A stretch of 64,000 nucleotides of DNA, from NCBI RefSeq assembly GCF_013410065.1, contig NZ_JACCCW010000001.1, positions 124,001-188,000 of the forward strand. Reading direction: 5' to 3'. Shown in pieces: positions 38,394-47,436 of this stretch. This DNA is from Granulicella arctica. GTDB taxonomy: Bacteria > Acidobacteriota > Terriglobia > Terriglobales > Acidobacteriaceae. The notes under the pieces were generated by a model. That model searched no databases, had not been told where the DNA came from, and was given only the letters and a program-made list of their open reading frames with translations. Numbering within the stretch: the first letter of the stretch is position 1; the number at the start of each line of letters is the position of its first letter. Both the position numbers and the translations under genes were made by a program.

Positions 38394-39272
38394 ATGCCGA
38401 TCGTCCAAGTCATCATTCTTGCCATTGTGCAGGGTCTCGCCGAGCTTCTGCCCGTCTCCAGCTCCGCCCACGTCGTCGTCGCGGAAAAGCTCATGGGGCT
38501 CGACCCATCCTCGCCCCAGATGACGCTGCTTCTCGTCATGCTCCACACCGGCACCATGTTCGCCGTCATCGCCTACTTCTGGAAGCAGTGGCGCTTCACC
38601 TACTTCAAGAACGCCCTCACCTTCAAGCGCTTCGCCATACGCGTCATCTGGGCGACAGCACTCACGGGCATCATCGGCGAAGCCGTCAAGAAGATCATCG
38701 AGATCACCATCCTCAAGGGAGTGCCGCACGCCGAGATCGAAGATCTCTTCGGCCACCTAGAGTGGATCGCTCCTGCGCTCCTCGCAGCCGGTCTCCTCAT
38801 CCTGCTCGCCGGTCTCATGGAGCGCCGCCGCATGGGTGACTTCAAACCCGTCGTCGGCGATAGCGTCACCATGCGGCAGGCTGGCTGGATCGGCTTCATC
38901 CAGGGCCTCTGCCTTCCCTTCCGCGGATTCTCACGCTCCGGCGCGACCATCTCCACCGGCATGTTGACAGGCGCCAGCAAAGAGCGCGCCGAACGTTTCA
39001 GCTTTGCCCTCGCCGTCATCCTCACCCCACCCGTCGTAGCCCGCGAAGCCATGCGTCTGGTCAAAGCAACCCACGCCTCACCGACCGCCGCTGCCGACCT
39101 CCACGCCGCCTTCCTCACCAGCCTCCTCGGCATGGTCTTCGCCTTCCTGGCCGGCCTCGTCGCCCTCAAATGGCTCAGCAGCTGGCTCGAAGAGGGCCGC
39201 TGGTACCTCTTCGGAATCTATTGCATCGTCGCCTCAGGCTTTGTCTTCTACCTGCACACCGCCGGCTACTAG
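38394..39272 (+). CDS. uppP: Undecaprenyl-diphosphate phosphatase
   Basis: 292-aa polytopic inner-membrane enzyme that dephosphorylates undecaprenyl diphosphate to recycle the lipid carrier for peptidoglycan and surface polysaccharides. Both family signatures are present: GLAELLPVSSSAH (Glu17, Ser22-24) and FRGFSRSGATIS (Arg181, Ser182). Length and number of hydrophobic segments fit the BacA/UppP family. Loss or overexpression of this enzyme affects bacitracin sensitivity in other bacteria. It starts 32 bp after the GNAT gene. Confidence 0.95.
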   Translation: MPIVQVIILAIVQGLAELLPVSSSAHVVVAEKLMGLDPSSPQMTLLLVMLHTGTMFAVIAYFWKQWRFTYFKNALTFKRFAIRVIWATALTGIIGEAVKKIIEITILKGVPHAEIEDLFGHLEWIAPALLAAGLLILLAGLMERRRMGDFKPVVGDSVTMRQAGWIGFIQGLCLPFRGFSRSGATISTGMLTGASKERAERFSFALAVILTPPVVAREAMRLVKATHASPTAAADLHAAFLTSLLGMVFAFLAGLVALKWLSSWLEEGRWYLFGIYCIVASGFVFYLHTAGY

Positions 39273-39296
39273 GGGATCTCTGCACAAGTCTCTGCT

Positions 39297-39366
39297 TTGA
39301 AGGGGCGGGACTTCAGTCCCGCCATAAGTCCCGACGTTGCAGCGCGGCTTTAGCCGCTGAGGGAAT
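39297..39366 (+). repeat. REP-like paired-hairpin repeat, copy 2
   Basis: Hairpin GGCGGGACT-TC-AGTCCCGCC (39304-39323), a 20-bp spacer, then GCGGCT-TT-AGCCGC (39344-39357) and TGAGGGAAT. It lies directly behind uppP and may help end its transcript. Confidence 0.82.
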
Positions 39367-39450
39367 GGTGAAGACTTATTCAGACCTTCCCTAGAACATT
39401 TCCAAAGAGAACATGCCGTTAAGGATAGTTTTCAAAAGAGAACAACCGTC

Positions 39451-39489
39451 CGGGTGCCCCATCCTTCGCGCCTTAGCGAAGGGTGGGAA
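39451..39489 (+). repeat. Short intergenic repeat, family B
   Basis: CGGGTGCCCCATCCTTCGCG followed by CCTTAGCGAAGGGTGGG. The TTCGC and GCGAA arms can pair. Near copies are at 43698-43735 and, more diverged, at 43529-43562. Confidence 0.7.
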
Positions 39490-39524
39490 AGAACCAAGCC
39501 CCTATCGCAGTGCCGCAAAATCCC

Positions 39525-39881
39525 CTACCCCCGCGTATACAACCAAGCCCAATAGATCAACGGTATCTGCAACGGAAGCCGCAGCCACTGCGCCCAACTC
39601 TGCCCCATCACCCCAGGGACCGAGACATGCGCCGTCGCCATATAGACATTCGCCGGCATCACCGCAATCAGCAGAGCCACCAGCCCCCAAGCCGCAGCAT
39701 GCCGCGTCATCGGAGCCAGCAGCCCCACCCCACCGCAGATCTCCGCCGCTCCACTGATGTAAATCAGCGCCAGATGCCAGGGAAGATACGGCGGCATGAT
39801 CTTCAGATAAAGCTGCGGCGCAACGAAGTGAAGAGCGCCTGCAACAATAAACAGAATGGCAAGCAGCGTCCGGCCAATCAT
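39525..39881 (-). CDS. DoxX-family membrane protein
   Basis: 118-aa protein with four predicted membrane helices. The pattern RTLLAILFIVAGALHFVAP, ISGAAEICGGVGLLAPMTR and LIYWAWLYTRG is that of small DoxX-like proteins. GGAG lies upstream of the ATG at 39881. The role is unknown; relatives have been linked to redox or quinone metabolism in some organisms. It follows the DUF2383-type gene by 24 bp on the same strand. Confidence 0.8.
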   Translation of the reverse strand: MIGRTLLAILFIVAGALHFVAPQLYLKIMPPYLPWHLALIYISGAAEICGGVGLLAPMTRHAAAWGLVALLIAVMPANVYMATAHVSVPGVMGQSWAQWLRLPLQIPLIYWAWLYTRG

Positions 39882-39905
39882 CGGCCGCTCCGGAGCTCCA
39901 CAAAC

Positions 39906-40370
39906 CTACTTCGCGGCAAGCGCATCCCGATGCTTGCGAACATAGTCATGCGAGAGAAGCACCTGCTCCTGCTGCTCACTCAACAACTGATGCAGCGGCA
40001 GCGGCAACTCCTGCTGAAGCGCATCGGCATAAGCGTCTTTGGCGCTATCTTCACCCTGCTCCGCCGTCTCAAGCAGCGTATGATCGCCGCCCCCGAGCTT
40101 CGCCTTCAAATCCCCCCAGACGCGCTGAACCGTTCCCGATGCCGTCCCAGTCTCATTCACATCCGCGATTCCGTGACGATGCAGCTCATTTTCAAGCTCT
40201 CCACGAAAGTTCGCCCGCTTCAGCGACTCGGCAAAGAAATACCGCTTGAGCACCTCATCCTTCAAATGTTCCCCAATATCGGCCAGCCCCTTCTGGCTAT
40301 CGTGCAACGAGTTAATTAGTGAGAGTAAAACCTTTTCCATCTCGGCGTTTCTAGTCTGATCTGTAGACAT
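39906..40370 (-). CDS. DUF2383 four-helix-bundle protein
   Basis: About 154 aa, ferritin-like four-helix bundle of the PA2169/DUF2383 type: VLLSLINSLHDSQKGLADIG, then KDEVLKRYFFAESLKRANFR, ending LLSHDYVRKHRDAL. The ATG at 40370 is used, since the frame upstream is not protein-like and GAGGG lies close before it. Relatives are often stress-linked; function unproven. Probably co-transcribed with the DoxX-like gene downstream. Confidence 0.78.
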   Translation of the reverse strand: MSTDQTRNAEMEKVLLSLINSLHDSQKGLADIGEHLKDEVLKRYFFAESLKRANFRGELENELHRHGIADVNETGTASGTVQRVWGDLKAKLGGGDHTLLETAEQGEDSAKDAYADALQQELPLPLHQLLSEQQEQVLLSHDYVRKHRDALAAK

Positions 40371-40727
40371 AATGCCCTCAGCCTTCTGATTCCGGAGTAA
40401 GTGCGACGAGGCAGGGTCCGCCGGCTGTGCGCGATTCTCCTGCACCGGCGGCAAGCGGGAGAAATCGCGAAAACCCCGCTCCCCTGCCTGCCCATAAAGC
40501 ACCACCGCTCGATCTACCGAGAACGGCAGCTACTCACCACATAGATGCGCACTCCCACTCCGGGTTTGCATGGGAGTTTGCATCCTGATTCCACATCCCG
40601 CATCGCCCCCTTTTGTTCCCGTCAGTGACAGATAATCGAAGATGCTCTGGTGGTGTCGGCCTTGCAGGTACCGGTTCCGGTGCGCACGAAGCCGTGTGCC
40701 GGAGTCGACCGAGGTCCCGCGTACCCT
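40371..40727. other. Divergent promoter region before ftsK
   Basis: About 357 bp between the DUF2383-type gene and ftsK, read in opposite directions. No gene is seen. An imperfect inverted pair ACTCCCA/TGGGAGT lies around 40551-40577. Confidence 0.45.
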
Positions 40728-43433
40728 ATGAAGCCACTCAGACTTGTCGCCACGCCAACGCGCAATCGCCGCCTGAACGAACTCATCGGGCTGGCCGTCA
40801 TGGTCGGTGCAGGACTCCTTCTTCTCGCGCTCGCCACCTACACCCCCACCGACCCCTCCCTCAACACCGTCGGCGGTTACGCCACCGGATCAGCCCACCC
40901 CGCGCACAACTGGACCGGCATCTTCGGAGCCTACCTCGCCGACGCCCTCCTGCAACTCATCGGAGTCGCCGCCTTCTTCCTCCCCATCGTCCTCGGACGT
41001 ATCGGCTACTGCTGGCTCCGGTCGCGCCAGGCAGGATCACCCGTAGCCCGCAGCATCGGCCTGGGCCTCTGGATCGTCTTCGCCCCCGCAGCCATCGGCC
41101 TCCTCCCCGGCCATATCCTCTGGCGTCAAGCTCTCCCCATCGAAGGAGCCACCGGCCGCCTGCTCGCCGACAGCATGGTGCACTTCCTCAATCTTCCCGG
41201 AGCCTGCATCGTCCTCGCCCTCATGGTCGCCGTCTCGCTCTACCTAGCAACCACCTTCACCTTCAGCACCGCCAGCGAGTGGGCCACCGTGCGCTTCGCC
41301 TTCCTCCAGTCCATGCAGGACCGCTGGATGGCCCGTCGCGCCCGCCGCGCCGGCAACCGCACCGTCGAGGACATGGACGTCTTCGAGAGCAAGCGCGAGC
41401 GCATGGAGTCCAAAGCCCGCCGAGCCCGAGAGAAACAGCAAGCCGTAGCCGCCCGCCTCACCGGAGAGGAACCCGCCTACGCCCCCGAAGCCGCCCCCAG
41501 CAGCAACACCCTCCTCGGCGGCTTCTTCGGATGGTGGGGTCGCCGCAAGCGCAACGAGGCCCTCGCCGCAACCCCTGACGATCCCCTGGCAGACCACACG
41601 CCTCCCTCCACCATGTGGCAGTCCATGCCCCGCACCCTCGTCGATGCCCCACCCGTAACCCCCTTCCGCACCGCCACCGCAGCAGCGGCCCCCTTCGCCG
41701 AAGCCCTCGCCAAAGCCGCCGCGCCCGCACGCGAGTGGGACGGAGACATCAACACCACCCCAACCTTCAGCAGCTTCAACGAAGACGACACCAACAGCCG
41801 CATGGACCTCCCCGAGCTGCCGCCCGCACGCACTCCCGTCCGCGACCTGAAGCCCCGCCTCGTCGAAGAGATGCCGCGCCCCGCAGCCCCCCAACCCTCC
41901 GGCATCTCCTTCGGCAAGCGCGCCGACGCCGACGCCCACCCCGTCACCATCGTCCCCAAGAGCGTCCGCGGCTACAAGCTCCCACCCTCTTCCCTCCTCT
42001 ACCGCAGCGAGGAGCACCCCATCGTCCGCGAGGACGCCCTCCGCGAAGAGGCCCGCGTCCTCGTCGAAAAATGCGCCGAGTTCTCCGTCGACGGACAGGT
42101 CACCCAGATCAACCCCGGCCCCGTCGTCACCACCTTCGAGTTCCGTCCCGACGCCGGCGTCAAAGTCGCCCGCATCACCGGCCTCGCCGACGACCTCTGC
42201 CTCGCCATGGCCGCCGAATCCATCCTCATCGAGCGCATGCCCGGCAAATCCACCGTCGGCATCCAGGTCCCCAACGCCGAACGCGAAACCATCTGGCTCC
42301 GCGACGTCGTCGAGTGCGAATCCTTCGCCCAAAGCAAGAGCAAGCTAGCCATCGCCCTCGGCAAAGACATCAACGGACGCATCGTTACCGCCGACCTCGC
42401 CTCCATGCCGCACGTCCTCATCGCAGGCTCCACCGGCTCCGGTAAATCCGTCGCCATCAACGCCATGATCATGTCCGTGCTCTTCAAGAGCACCCCCGAG
42501 CAGGTCCGCATGATCCTCGTCGACCCCAAGCGCGTCGAGCTCGGCATGTACGAGGGCATCCCGCACCTCTTCACCCCCATCATCACCGAGGCCAAACTCG
42601 CCGCCAACGCCCTCCGCAACGCCGTCCGCGAGATGGAACGCCGCCTCAAGCTCCTCGCCGCCAACCACGTCCGCAACATCGACCAGTTCAACAAGCTCTT
42701 CGACCACGGCTCCGAGTACCTCTTCGAAGACGTCAACCAGGAGCCCCTGCCCTACATCATCATCATCATCGACGAGCTCGCCGACCTCATGATGCTCGAC
42801 CGCGCCAACGTCGAAGAGTCCATCACCCGCCTCGCCCAGATGGCCCGCGCCGTCGGCATCCACCTCGTCCTCGCCACCCAGCGCCCCTCGGTCGACGTCA
42901 TCACCGGCCTCATCAAGGCCAACGTCCCCACCCGCATGTCCTTCCGCCTCGCCACCAAGGTCGACTCCCGCACCATCATCGACTCGAACGGCGCCGAATC
43001 CCTCCTCGGCCGCGGCGACATGCTCTACCTCCCCCCCGGCACCAGCCGCGTCCAGCGCGTCCACGCCCCCTTCGTCACCGAAAAAGAGATCTCCGCCGTC
43101 ACCGCCTTCTGGAAGGCCCAGGGCGAAGCCGAGTACGTCCACGGCTTCCTCGAAGGCCCCAAGGAAGACGAAACCGGCAAGGACAAGGACGGCGGCGACG
43201 CCGAAGGCAACGACGACCCCATGTACGACGACGCCGTCCGCCTCGTCTTCGAGTTCGGCAAAGCCAGCACCTCACTCCTCCAACGCCGCCTCCGCATCGG
43301 CTACGGCCGCGCCGCCCACCTCATCGACATGATGTACAACGATGGACTAGTAGGCCCCGCCGACGGCTCCAAACCCCGCGAGATCCTAAAATCCCCCAAC
43401 TGGATCGCCGAAGTAGACGAGGTTATCCGGTAA
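40728..43433 (+). CDS. ftsK: DNA translocase FtsK/SpoIIIE family
   Basis: About 901 aa. Hydrophobic helices lie within residues ~18-190, an Ala/Pro/Arg-rich linker follows to ~400, then the motor: Walker A AGSTGSGKSV (~566-575), Walker B YIIIIIDELADLMM (~676-689), and LATQRPSVDVITGLIKANVP. The C-terminal ~70 residues are the gamma winged-helix domain that reads KOPS sites (FGKASTSLLQRRLRIGYGRA). It pumps chromosome DNA and helps resolve dimers at the division septum. ATG 40728 (MKPLRLVATP) is preferred to the GTG at 40650, which only adds a non-typical 26-residue extension. Confidence 0.93.
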   Translation: MKPLRLVATPTRNRRLNELIGLAVMVGAGLLLLALATYTPTDPSLNTVGGYATGSAHPAHNWTGIFGAYLADALLQLIGVAAFFLPIVLGRIGYCWLRSRQAGSPVARSIGLGLWIVFAPAAIGLLPGHILWRQALPIEGATGRLLADSMVHFLNLPGACIVLALMVAVSLYLATTFTFSTASEWATVRFAFLQSMQDRWMARRARRAGNRTVEDMDVFESKRERMESKARRAREKQQAVAARLTGEEPAYAPEAAPSSNTLLGGFFGWWGRRKRNEALAATPDDPLADHTPPSTMWQSMPRTLVDAPPVTPFRTATAAAAPFAEALAKAAAPAREWDGDINTTPTFSSFNEDDTNSRMDLPELPPARTPVRDLKPRLVEEMPRPAAPQPSGISFGKRADADAHPVTIVPKSVRGYKLPPSSLLYRSEEHPIVREDALREEARVLVEKCAEFSVDGQVTQINPGPVVTTFEFRPDAGVKVARITGLADDLCLAMAAESILIERMPGKSTVGIQVPNAERETIWLRDVVECESFAQSKSKLAIALGKDINGRIVTADLASMPHVLIAGSTGSGKSVAINAMIMSVLFKSTPEQVRMILVDPKRVELGMYEGIPHLFTPIITEAKLAANALRNAVREMERRLKLLAANHVRNIDQFNKLFDHGSEYLFEDVNQEPLPYIIIIIDELADLMMLDRANVEESITRLAQMARAVGIHLVLATQRPSVDVITGLIKANVPTRMSFRLATKVDSRTIIDSNGAESLLGRGDMLYLPPGTSRVQRVHAPFVTEKEISAVTAFWKAQGEAEYVHGFLEGPKEDETGKDKDGGDAEGNDDPMYDDAVRLVFEFGKASTSLLQRRLRIGYGRAAHLIDMMYNDGLVGPADGSKPREILKSPNWIAEVDEVIR

Positions 43434-43528
43434 AGAAAAATAAACAAGATCCTTTGTCTGTTTTATCCGCCGCCTCTTCTTTGCTCAATCCAACCACCCA
43501 AACTCTCATCTCGAATGAGCAATGAAGC

Positions 43529-43562
43529 CGGGTGCCCCATATCTCGATTCTGAGATGTGGGC
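43529..43562 (+). repeat. Short intergenic repeat, family B (diverged)
   Basis: CCGGGTGCCCCATATCTCGA followed by TTCTGAGATGTGGGC. Same GGTGCCCCAT...GGGTGGG-like frame as the copies at 39451 and 43698, with changed arms that still pair (ATCTCGA with TGAGAT). Confidence 0.5.
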
Positions 43563-43607
43563 ATCGTCCGAAGGACGACCGTTCTCCTTCAACCCCACCA
43601 CCAAACT

Positions 43608-43653
43608 GTCATCCTGAGCGAAGTGCGAAGCACGCAGTCGAAGGACCTGCGGT
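43608..43653 (+). repeat. Intergenic repeat, family C
   Basis: GTCATCCTGAGCGAAGTGCG then AAGCACGCAGTCGAAGGACC. The core GTCATCCTGAGCGAAG...GTCGAAGGAC is a widespread intergenic repeat type in bacteria; a related copy is at 63053-63079. Confidence 0.65.
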
Positions 43654-43697
43654 TGTTCTTGCCGTTGTCTGTCCTTCATCCCCGACCGTAGCCTGCT

Positions 43698-43735
43698 CGG
43701 GTGCCCCATCCTTCGCGCCTCTGCAAAGGGTGGGA
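43698..43735 (+). repeat. Short intergenic repeat, family B
   Basis: CGGGTGCCCCATCCTTCGCG followed by CCTCTGCAAAGGGTGGGA. Nearly identical to 39451-39489 on the same strand. Confidence 0.7.
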
Positions 43736-43957
43736 TGCAATCAATTCCCCAGCACCACTCTCCCCCACCGCAAAACCCTGTCAACCCCCAAAACCACCTA
43801 ACTCACTCAAAACAAAGATAATAAACCTGGCACACCAGATATCCTCCACTCGATATACTGGAAGAGCAACTAAAAACAAAAGCAGATTCCCCAACCTCTG
43901 ATCTCGCAGCACCGCCTGATTGCAACCTAAGTCATTTGAAATCCTATATTTACCCAT

Positions 43958-43990
43958 AACCCCTTTCAATGCAAATACTTGCAAGGGGTT
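43958..43990. repeat. Interrupted hairpin between convergent genes
   Basis: AACCCCTT (43958-43965) pairs with AAGGGGTT (43983-43990), with an inner GCAA/TTGC pairing. It lies in a 617-bp gap between ftsK and the DUF3999 gene, which face each other. It may mark transcript ends, although no clear T-run follows. The rest of the gap holds repeats and no gene. Confidence 0.45.
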
Positions 43991-44050
43991 AAATCACGTA
44001 AAACCATCATTCTAAGCAACTTAGCGAGCCACCCCCAGGGGGGGTACCCC

Positions 44051-45316
44051 CTACTTCGGCATCCGCTTCGCTGAGTGCATCGCCACCACCGCCAGCACGC
44101 ACACCACCGCCAGTAGCACGACCCACAGCAGCTCCGGATAGCGCTCCGTCAATGGTCGCAGCGGCACCGGCCGCCCCACATACTGCGGATTACTCTCCTC
44201 AGCCTTCAACGCCGCAGTCGCCACCTTGCCATCCTGCGAGAACAGCCGAGCATAGTCATACACCGGCGCATCCAACTTATCGTCGCCATAAAACAGCCGC
44301 AGCCCATCCACAGCCGGAACAGCAAAGCACAACCGCCGCTCCCGCATCTCCAGCCGCACCGAACTCACCGGCAACGGTACGTCGTTGCCGTTATCAATCA
44401 GCACCTCGACCGTCGCATCCTTCTGAAGATTCGCCCCCAGCGTCGCCGGCACGCTCAGTTGCTCCTGCCGAATCGTGCCTCCCGCCCGCTCCATCCGCAC
44501 CCGCAAAATACTTCCCGTCAGCGTCTCCACCGCAGCATCCGGAGCACCCTCCGTCCGCCCCGTCACCTCAACATTTCGGCTGAAGTTCCCCGCAAACCCC
44601 GGCGCCATCGCAAACGAAACCCGCTCCACCGGAACATGCGCCGGCAAAAGAAAACGAGCCACCGTCTGTCTCCCCCGCTGCGTCACCGCCGCCGTCTCGC
44701 CCACCACCGTATAGACCGTCTGAGCCTCACGGTTCGGCGGAACCATCGCGCCTTCCACCATCGCCGTCGTCGCCGCAAACGCCGAACTCCCGTCAGCAGA
44801 CGAAATATTCAGCTCCACATGCAGCGTCGAAAAACTAGACTCCTGCAACCGCAGTGTCATACTCCGCGAGAGCCGCTGCGAGCTCAGATCGAACAGCGTA
44901 AACGTCCCCAGCTTCGTCGCACCCGCCGAAACCTCCGCCGACGCAATAAAGTCATGCGCGTCGAGATCCAGCACCACATCCGTGTAAGGTCGCGCAGGCA
45001 TCGCAAGATCGAACACGATCTTCTTCCCGCGCATCCCCAGGTTCAACACCTTCGCCGGTTCGCTATCCGCCTCCGTCGACTCGCTCAACGTAATCGCATA
45101 CGGAACCTCGCGCATCCCCTGATACAGCCGCACATCCTTCAGCGAAGTCGCCGCATGCGCATACACCTGCCCATCGAGCGTCGCGCAAGCCTGCCCGCCA
45201 TCGGCAGCCGTCGACGGCAGCGAAACCGCCCGCTCATAGTGGAAGTACTGCTGCTCCGCATCCGGAGCAACATCCGCAACCTGCCACAGCAACAGCGCAA
45301 GCAGCAGAGCCTTCAT
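44051..45316 (-). CDS. DUF3999-type membrane protein
   Basis: 421 aa with a signal peptide (LLLALLLWQVADVAPDA), a long beta-rich extracytoplasmic region (YHYERAV-like start, then ARPYTDVVLDLDAHDFIASA) and one C-terminal membrane helix (LWVVLLAVVCVLAVVAM) followed by a basic tail. This layout matches the DUF3999 family, which commonly neighbours DUF2339. Its start overlaps the end of the DUF2339 gene by 4 bp (ATGA), so both are translationally coupled. Function unknown. Confidence 0.8.
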   Translation of the reverse strand: MKALLLALLLWQVADVAPDAEQQYFHYERAVSLPSTAADGGQACATLDGQVYAHAATSLKDVRLYQGMREVPYAITLSESTEADSEPAKVLNLGMRGKKIVFDLAMPARPYTDVVLDLDAHDFIASAEVSAGATKLGTFTLFDLSSQRLSRSMTLRLQESSFSTLHVELNISSADGSSAFAATTAMVEGAMVPPNREAQTVYTVVGETAAVTQRGRQTVARFLLPAHVPVERVSFAMAPGFAGNFSRNVEVTGRTEGAPDAAVETLTGSILRVRMERAGGTIRQEQLSVPATLGANLQKDATVEVLIDNGNDVPLPVSSVRLEMRERRLCFAVPAVDGLRLFYGDDKLDAPVYDYARLFSQDGKVATAALKAEESNPQYVGRPVPLRPLTERYPELLWVVLLAVVCVLAVVAMHSAKRMPK

Positions 45317-47364
45317 CGCTTCTCCTCAACCGGTTCACGCAGACCAAGCCAGTCCTTCTGATAGGCAAAGCTAACCGCCATCAGCAGAACCCCAAGCCCC
45401 ATAAAACTCACCACGCGATATCCCTGGCTCAAACTGCGCATGTCATACAGGAACGTCTTGCCGATCGTAAACACCAGCAACGCCAGTCCCTGCCAACGAA
45501 TAAAAGCCGTTCGCTTCCAGAAACCCACCACCAGCAGCACCGCGCTATAAACCATCAGAAACGCAGAGATCGCCAACGCCTCCTTCAACCCCGCGCTCGC
45601 GCTACTGGCCCATAACGAATGAATCTCTTGCACGCAGGAGAGCACCGCAACAAGATTGAGCGCAATAATCGCCGCACCCGCAAGCCGAGGCCAGATCGGC
45701 GCATCCTTCGCCGTCCGCGAGATACGAATCGCCACATGCGCACACGCACCAAGCACCGCAATGCCAACCAGCGCCGTCGCAAAATCAGCATTCAGAAAAG
45801 CCCTGTGCGGCACACGATCCGAGTACAACAAAGTAATCTCGCGCAAAGACAACAACGCCCCGATCACGCCAACAGCTCCCATCGCAAGCGCAACGACCTC
45901 CAAAGAGGTTCGCCTTCCATGCCCCTGAAAGGCAAGCCATCCAACAATAGAAAACGCCGCAACGCCAATCAGCGCCGTCGCAAGATCATGGTTGAAGAAG
46001 CCTATCTGCACCACGGCATCAAACCAGTACGACACAGCAAACAGCGCAACAAACCCAAGCGTCAACGCCGCCCCGGACAGCCACCGCAACACCGTCTCAG
46101 GCCGAAGTGATACCTTCCCCTCGCCCTCACTCTCCGCCACACCCAACCGCTCCGACACCCAGAACAGCGCCACGCCTTCCACCAGCCACGTCACCGTAAT
46201 CCAGTGGCCGCTCGCCTTCAGAGGAATCGCAATCGTCAGAAGAACAATCGCCAGCGATAGATGAATCGCAGAAGCAACACGGCTCTGCGGCAATCGCATC
46301 AAGCCCAGATACGCAGCCGCAAGCAGCAGCATCAACCACGGCAAAGCCGCATGATGCCCCGAGTCCTGCAACACGAAGTAGAGCCCCAGCGAAACAAACG
46401 CCGCATTCCCCAACGGCAGAAAGATCCCACCAAGCAGATCCCGCATCGTAGAAGGCGCGCCATCCATCGATCCAAGCGACACGCTGATAAACGTAAGCCA
46501 GAACAGCACGAGAAATATCGACGTAACGCCAAGCTCCGCCACAACATAGAACGAGAGATACCAGCCGATGAAGTAAACGATCGTCGCCGGAAAAACTCCT
46601 ATCAGCAGCCGAGGCCACGGCTTCAGACGAATCAGAACCACCGTCGCCAGATCGATCGCCAGGATATAGCTGAAGAGAAAGATCTCATGATTCCCGCCAG
46701 TGGATAACAACAGCGGCGTCAGGAATCCACCCACCAGCGCGTACGCCGCCAGCAACTCCGCATCCTGCGACCACGCCATAAAAGCATTCCACGCAGTCAC
46801 CAGCAGCATCGCACCAAGCGCAGCCGAAGCAGGCATCAGATGATAGAGCTGGAACGCCGCCCAAAGCGACAGGTACAGCACGCCGCTGCCCACTGCCTTC
46901 AGCGAGTAAGAAAACGCCGTACTTCCATGACGTCGAAACCGTTCCGACCAGACAATGATTCCCGCTCCAGCCACAAGCCCAATCAGGATTCGTCCAGCCG
47001 CACCGATCCAATTGTTATCAATCGCAAGCTGTAGAAACCAGGCCGTACCAATCAGCAGCGCAACCACGCCGATTCGATTCAACAACTGCGAGCCGATACG
47101 ATTCTCAAGCGAAGCCTTCGGAGGAGGAGGAGCAGCAGCAGCAAAGGTCGGCACAGCAGACACCTCTACCGCGGGCATCGCAACCGCAACCTCCTCCTTT
47201 GTAACCGTCGCAATCAGCGGAGGAGGCAGCACCGCAGACAGCCCCGCAACAGCGCGTCGTTGCAGCAAATCGGCCAGCTCGTGCTCCAGACGATCGACAC
47301 GTAGCCGCAGCTCATCGAGCTCAGCCGCTACCCTTGGGTGAATATTGTTTCTATCAAATTCCAT
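45313..47364 (-). CDS. DUF2339-type polytopic membrane protein
   Basis: 683 aa. An N-terminal coiled-coil segment (ELRLRVDRLEHELADLLQRR) and a Pro/Ala-rich linker precede about 18-20 membrane helices starting at NRIGVVALLIGTAWFLQLAI. The RIGSQLLNRIG and YALVGGFLTPLLLSTG motifs are typical of DUF2339. It is coupled to the DUF3999 gene downstream. Roles in envelope or cell-surface processes have been suggested for such pairs; nothing here fixes one. Confidence 0.85.
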   Translation of the reverse strand: MEFDRNNIHPRVAAELDELRLRVDRLEHELADLLQRRAVAGLSAVLPPPLIATVTKEEVAVAMPAVEVSAVPTFAAAAPPPPKASLENRIGSQLLNRIGVVALLIGTAWFLQLAIDNNWIGAAGRILIGLVAGAGIIVWSERFRRHGSTAFSYSLKAVGSGVLYLSLWAAFQLYHLMPASAALGAMLLVTAWNAFMAWSQDAELLAAYALVGGFLTPLLLSTGGNHEIFLFSYILAIDLATVVLIRLKPWPRLLIGVFPATIVYFIGWYLSFYVVAELGVTSIFLVLFWLTFISVSLGSMDGAPSTMRDLLGGIFLPLGNAAFVSLGLYFVLQDSGHHAALPWLMLLLAAAYLGLMRLPQSRVASAIHLSLAIVLLTIAIPLKASGHWITVTWLVEGVALFWVSERLGVAESEGEGKVSLRPETVLRWLSGAALTLGFVALFAVSYWFDAVVQIGFFNHDLATALIGVAAFSIVGWLAFQGHGRRTSLEVVALAMGAVGVIGALLSLREITLLYSDRVPHRAFLNADFATALVGIAVLGACAHVAIRISRTAKDAPIWPRLAGAAIIALNLVAVLSCVQEIHSLWASSASAGLKEALAISAFLMVYSAVLLVVGFWKRTAFIRWQGLALLVFTIGKTFLYDMRSLSQGYRVVSFMGLGVLLMAVSFAYQKDWLGLREPVEEKR

Positions 47365-47436
47365 GCGGATTTAACTGTACCGCCTCCACCGCTCCATGGG
47401 GTACGGAATCTCGACCTTCCTGCGTAGAATGGAACC

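Noticed and set aside
40613..41578. 321-aa plus-strand frame at the ftsK start
   Set aside because: Arg/His/Pro-rich shadow; the ftsK frame carries membrane helices and family motifs.
41244..42332. 362-aa open frame opposite ftsK
   Set aside because: Gly/Glu/Val-rich shadow of a conserved gene; no ribosome site or motif.
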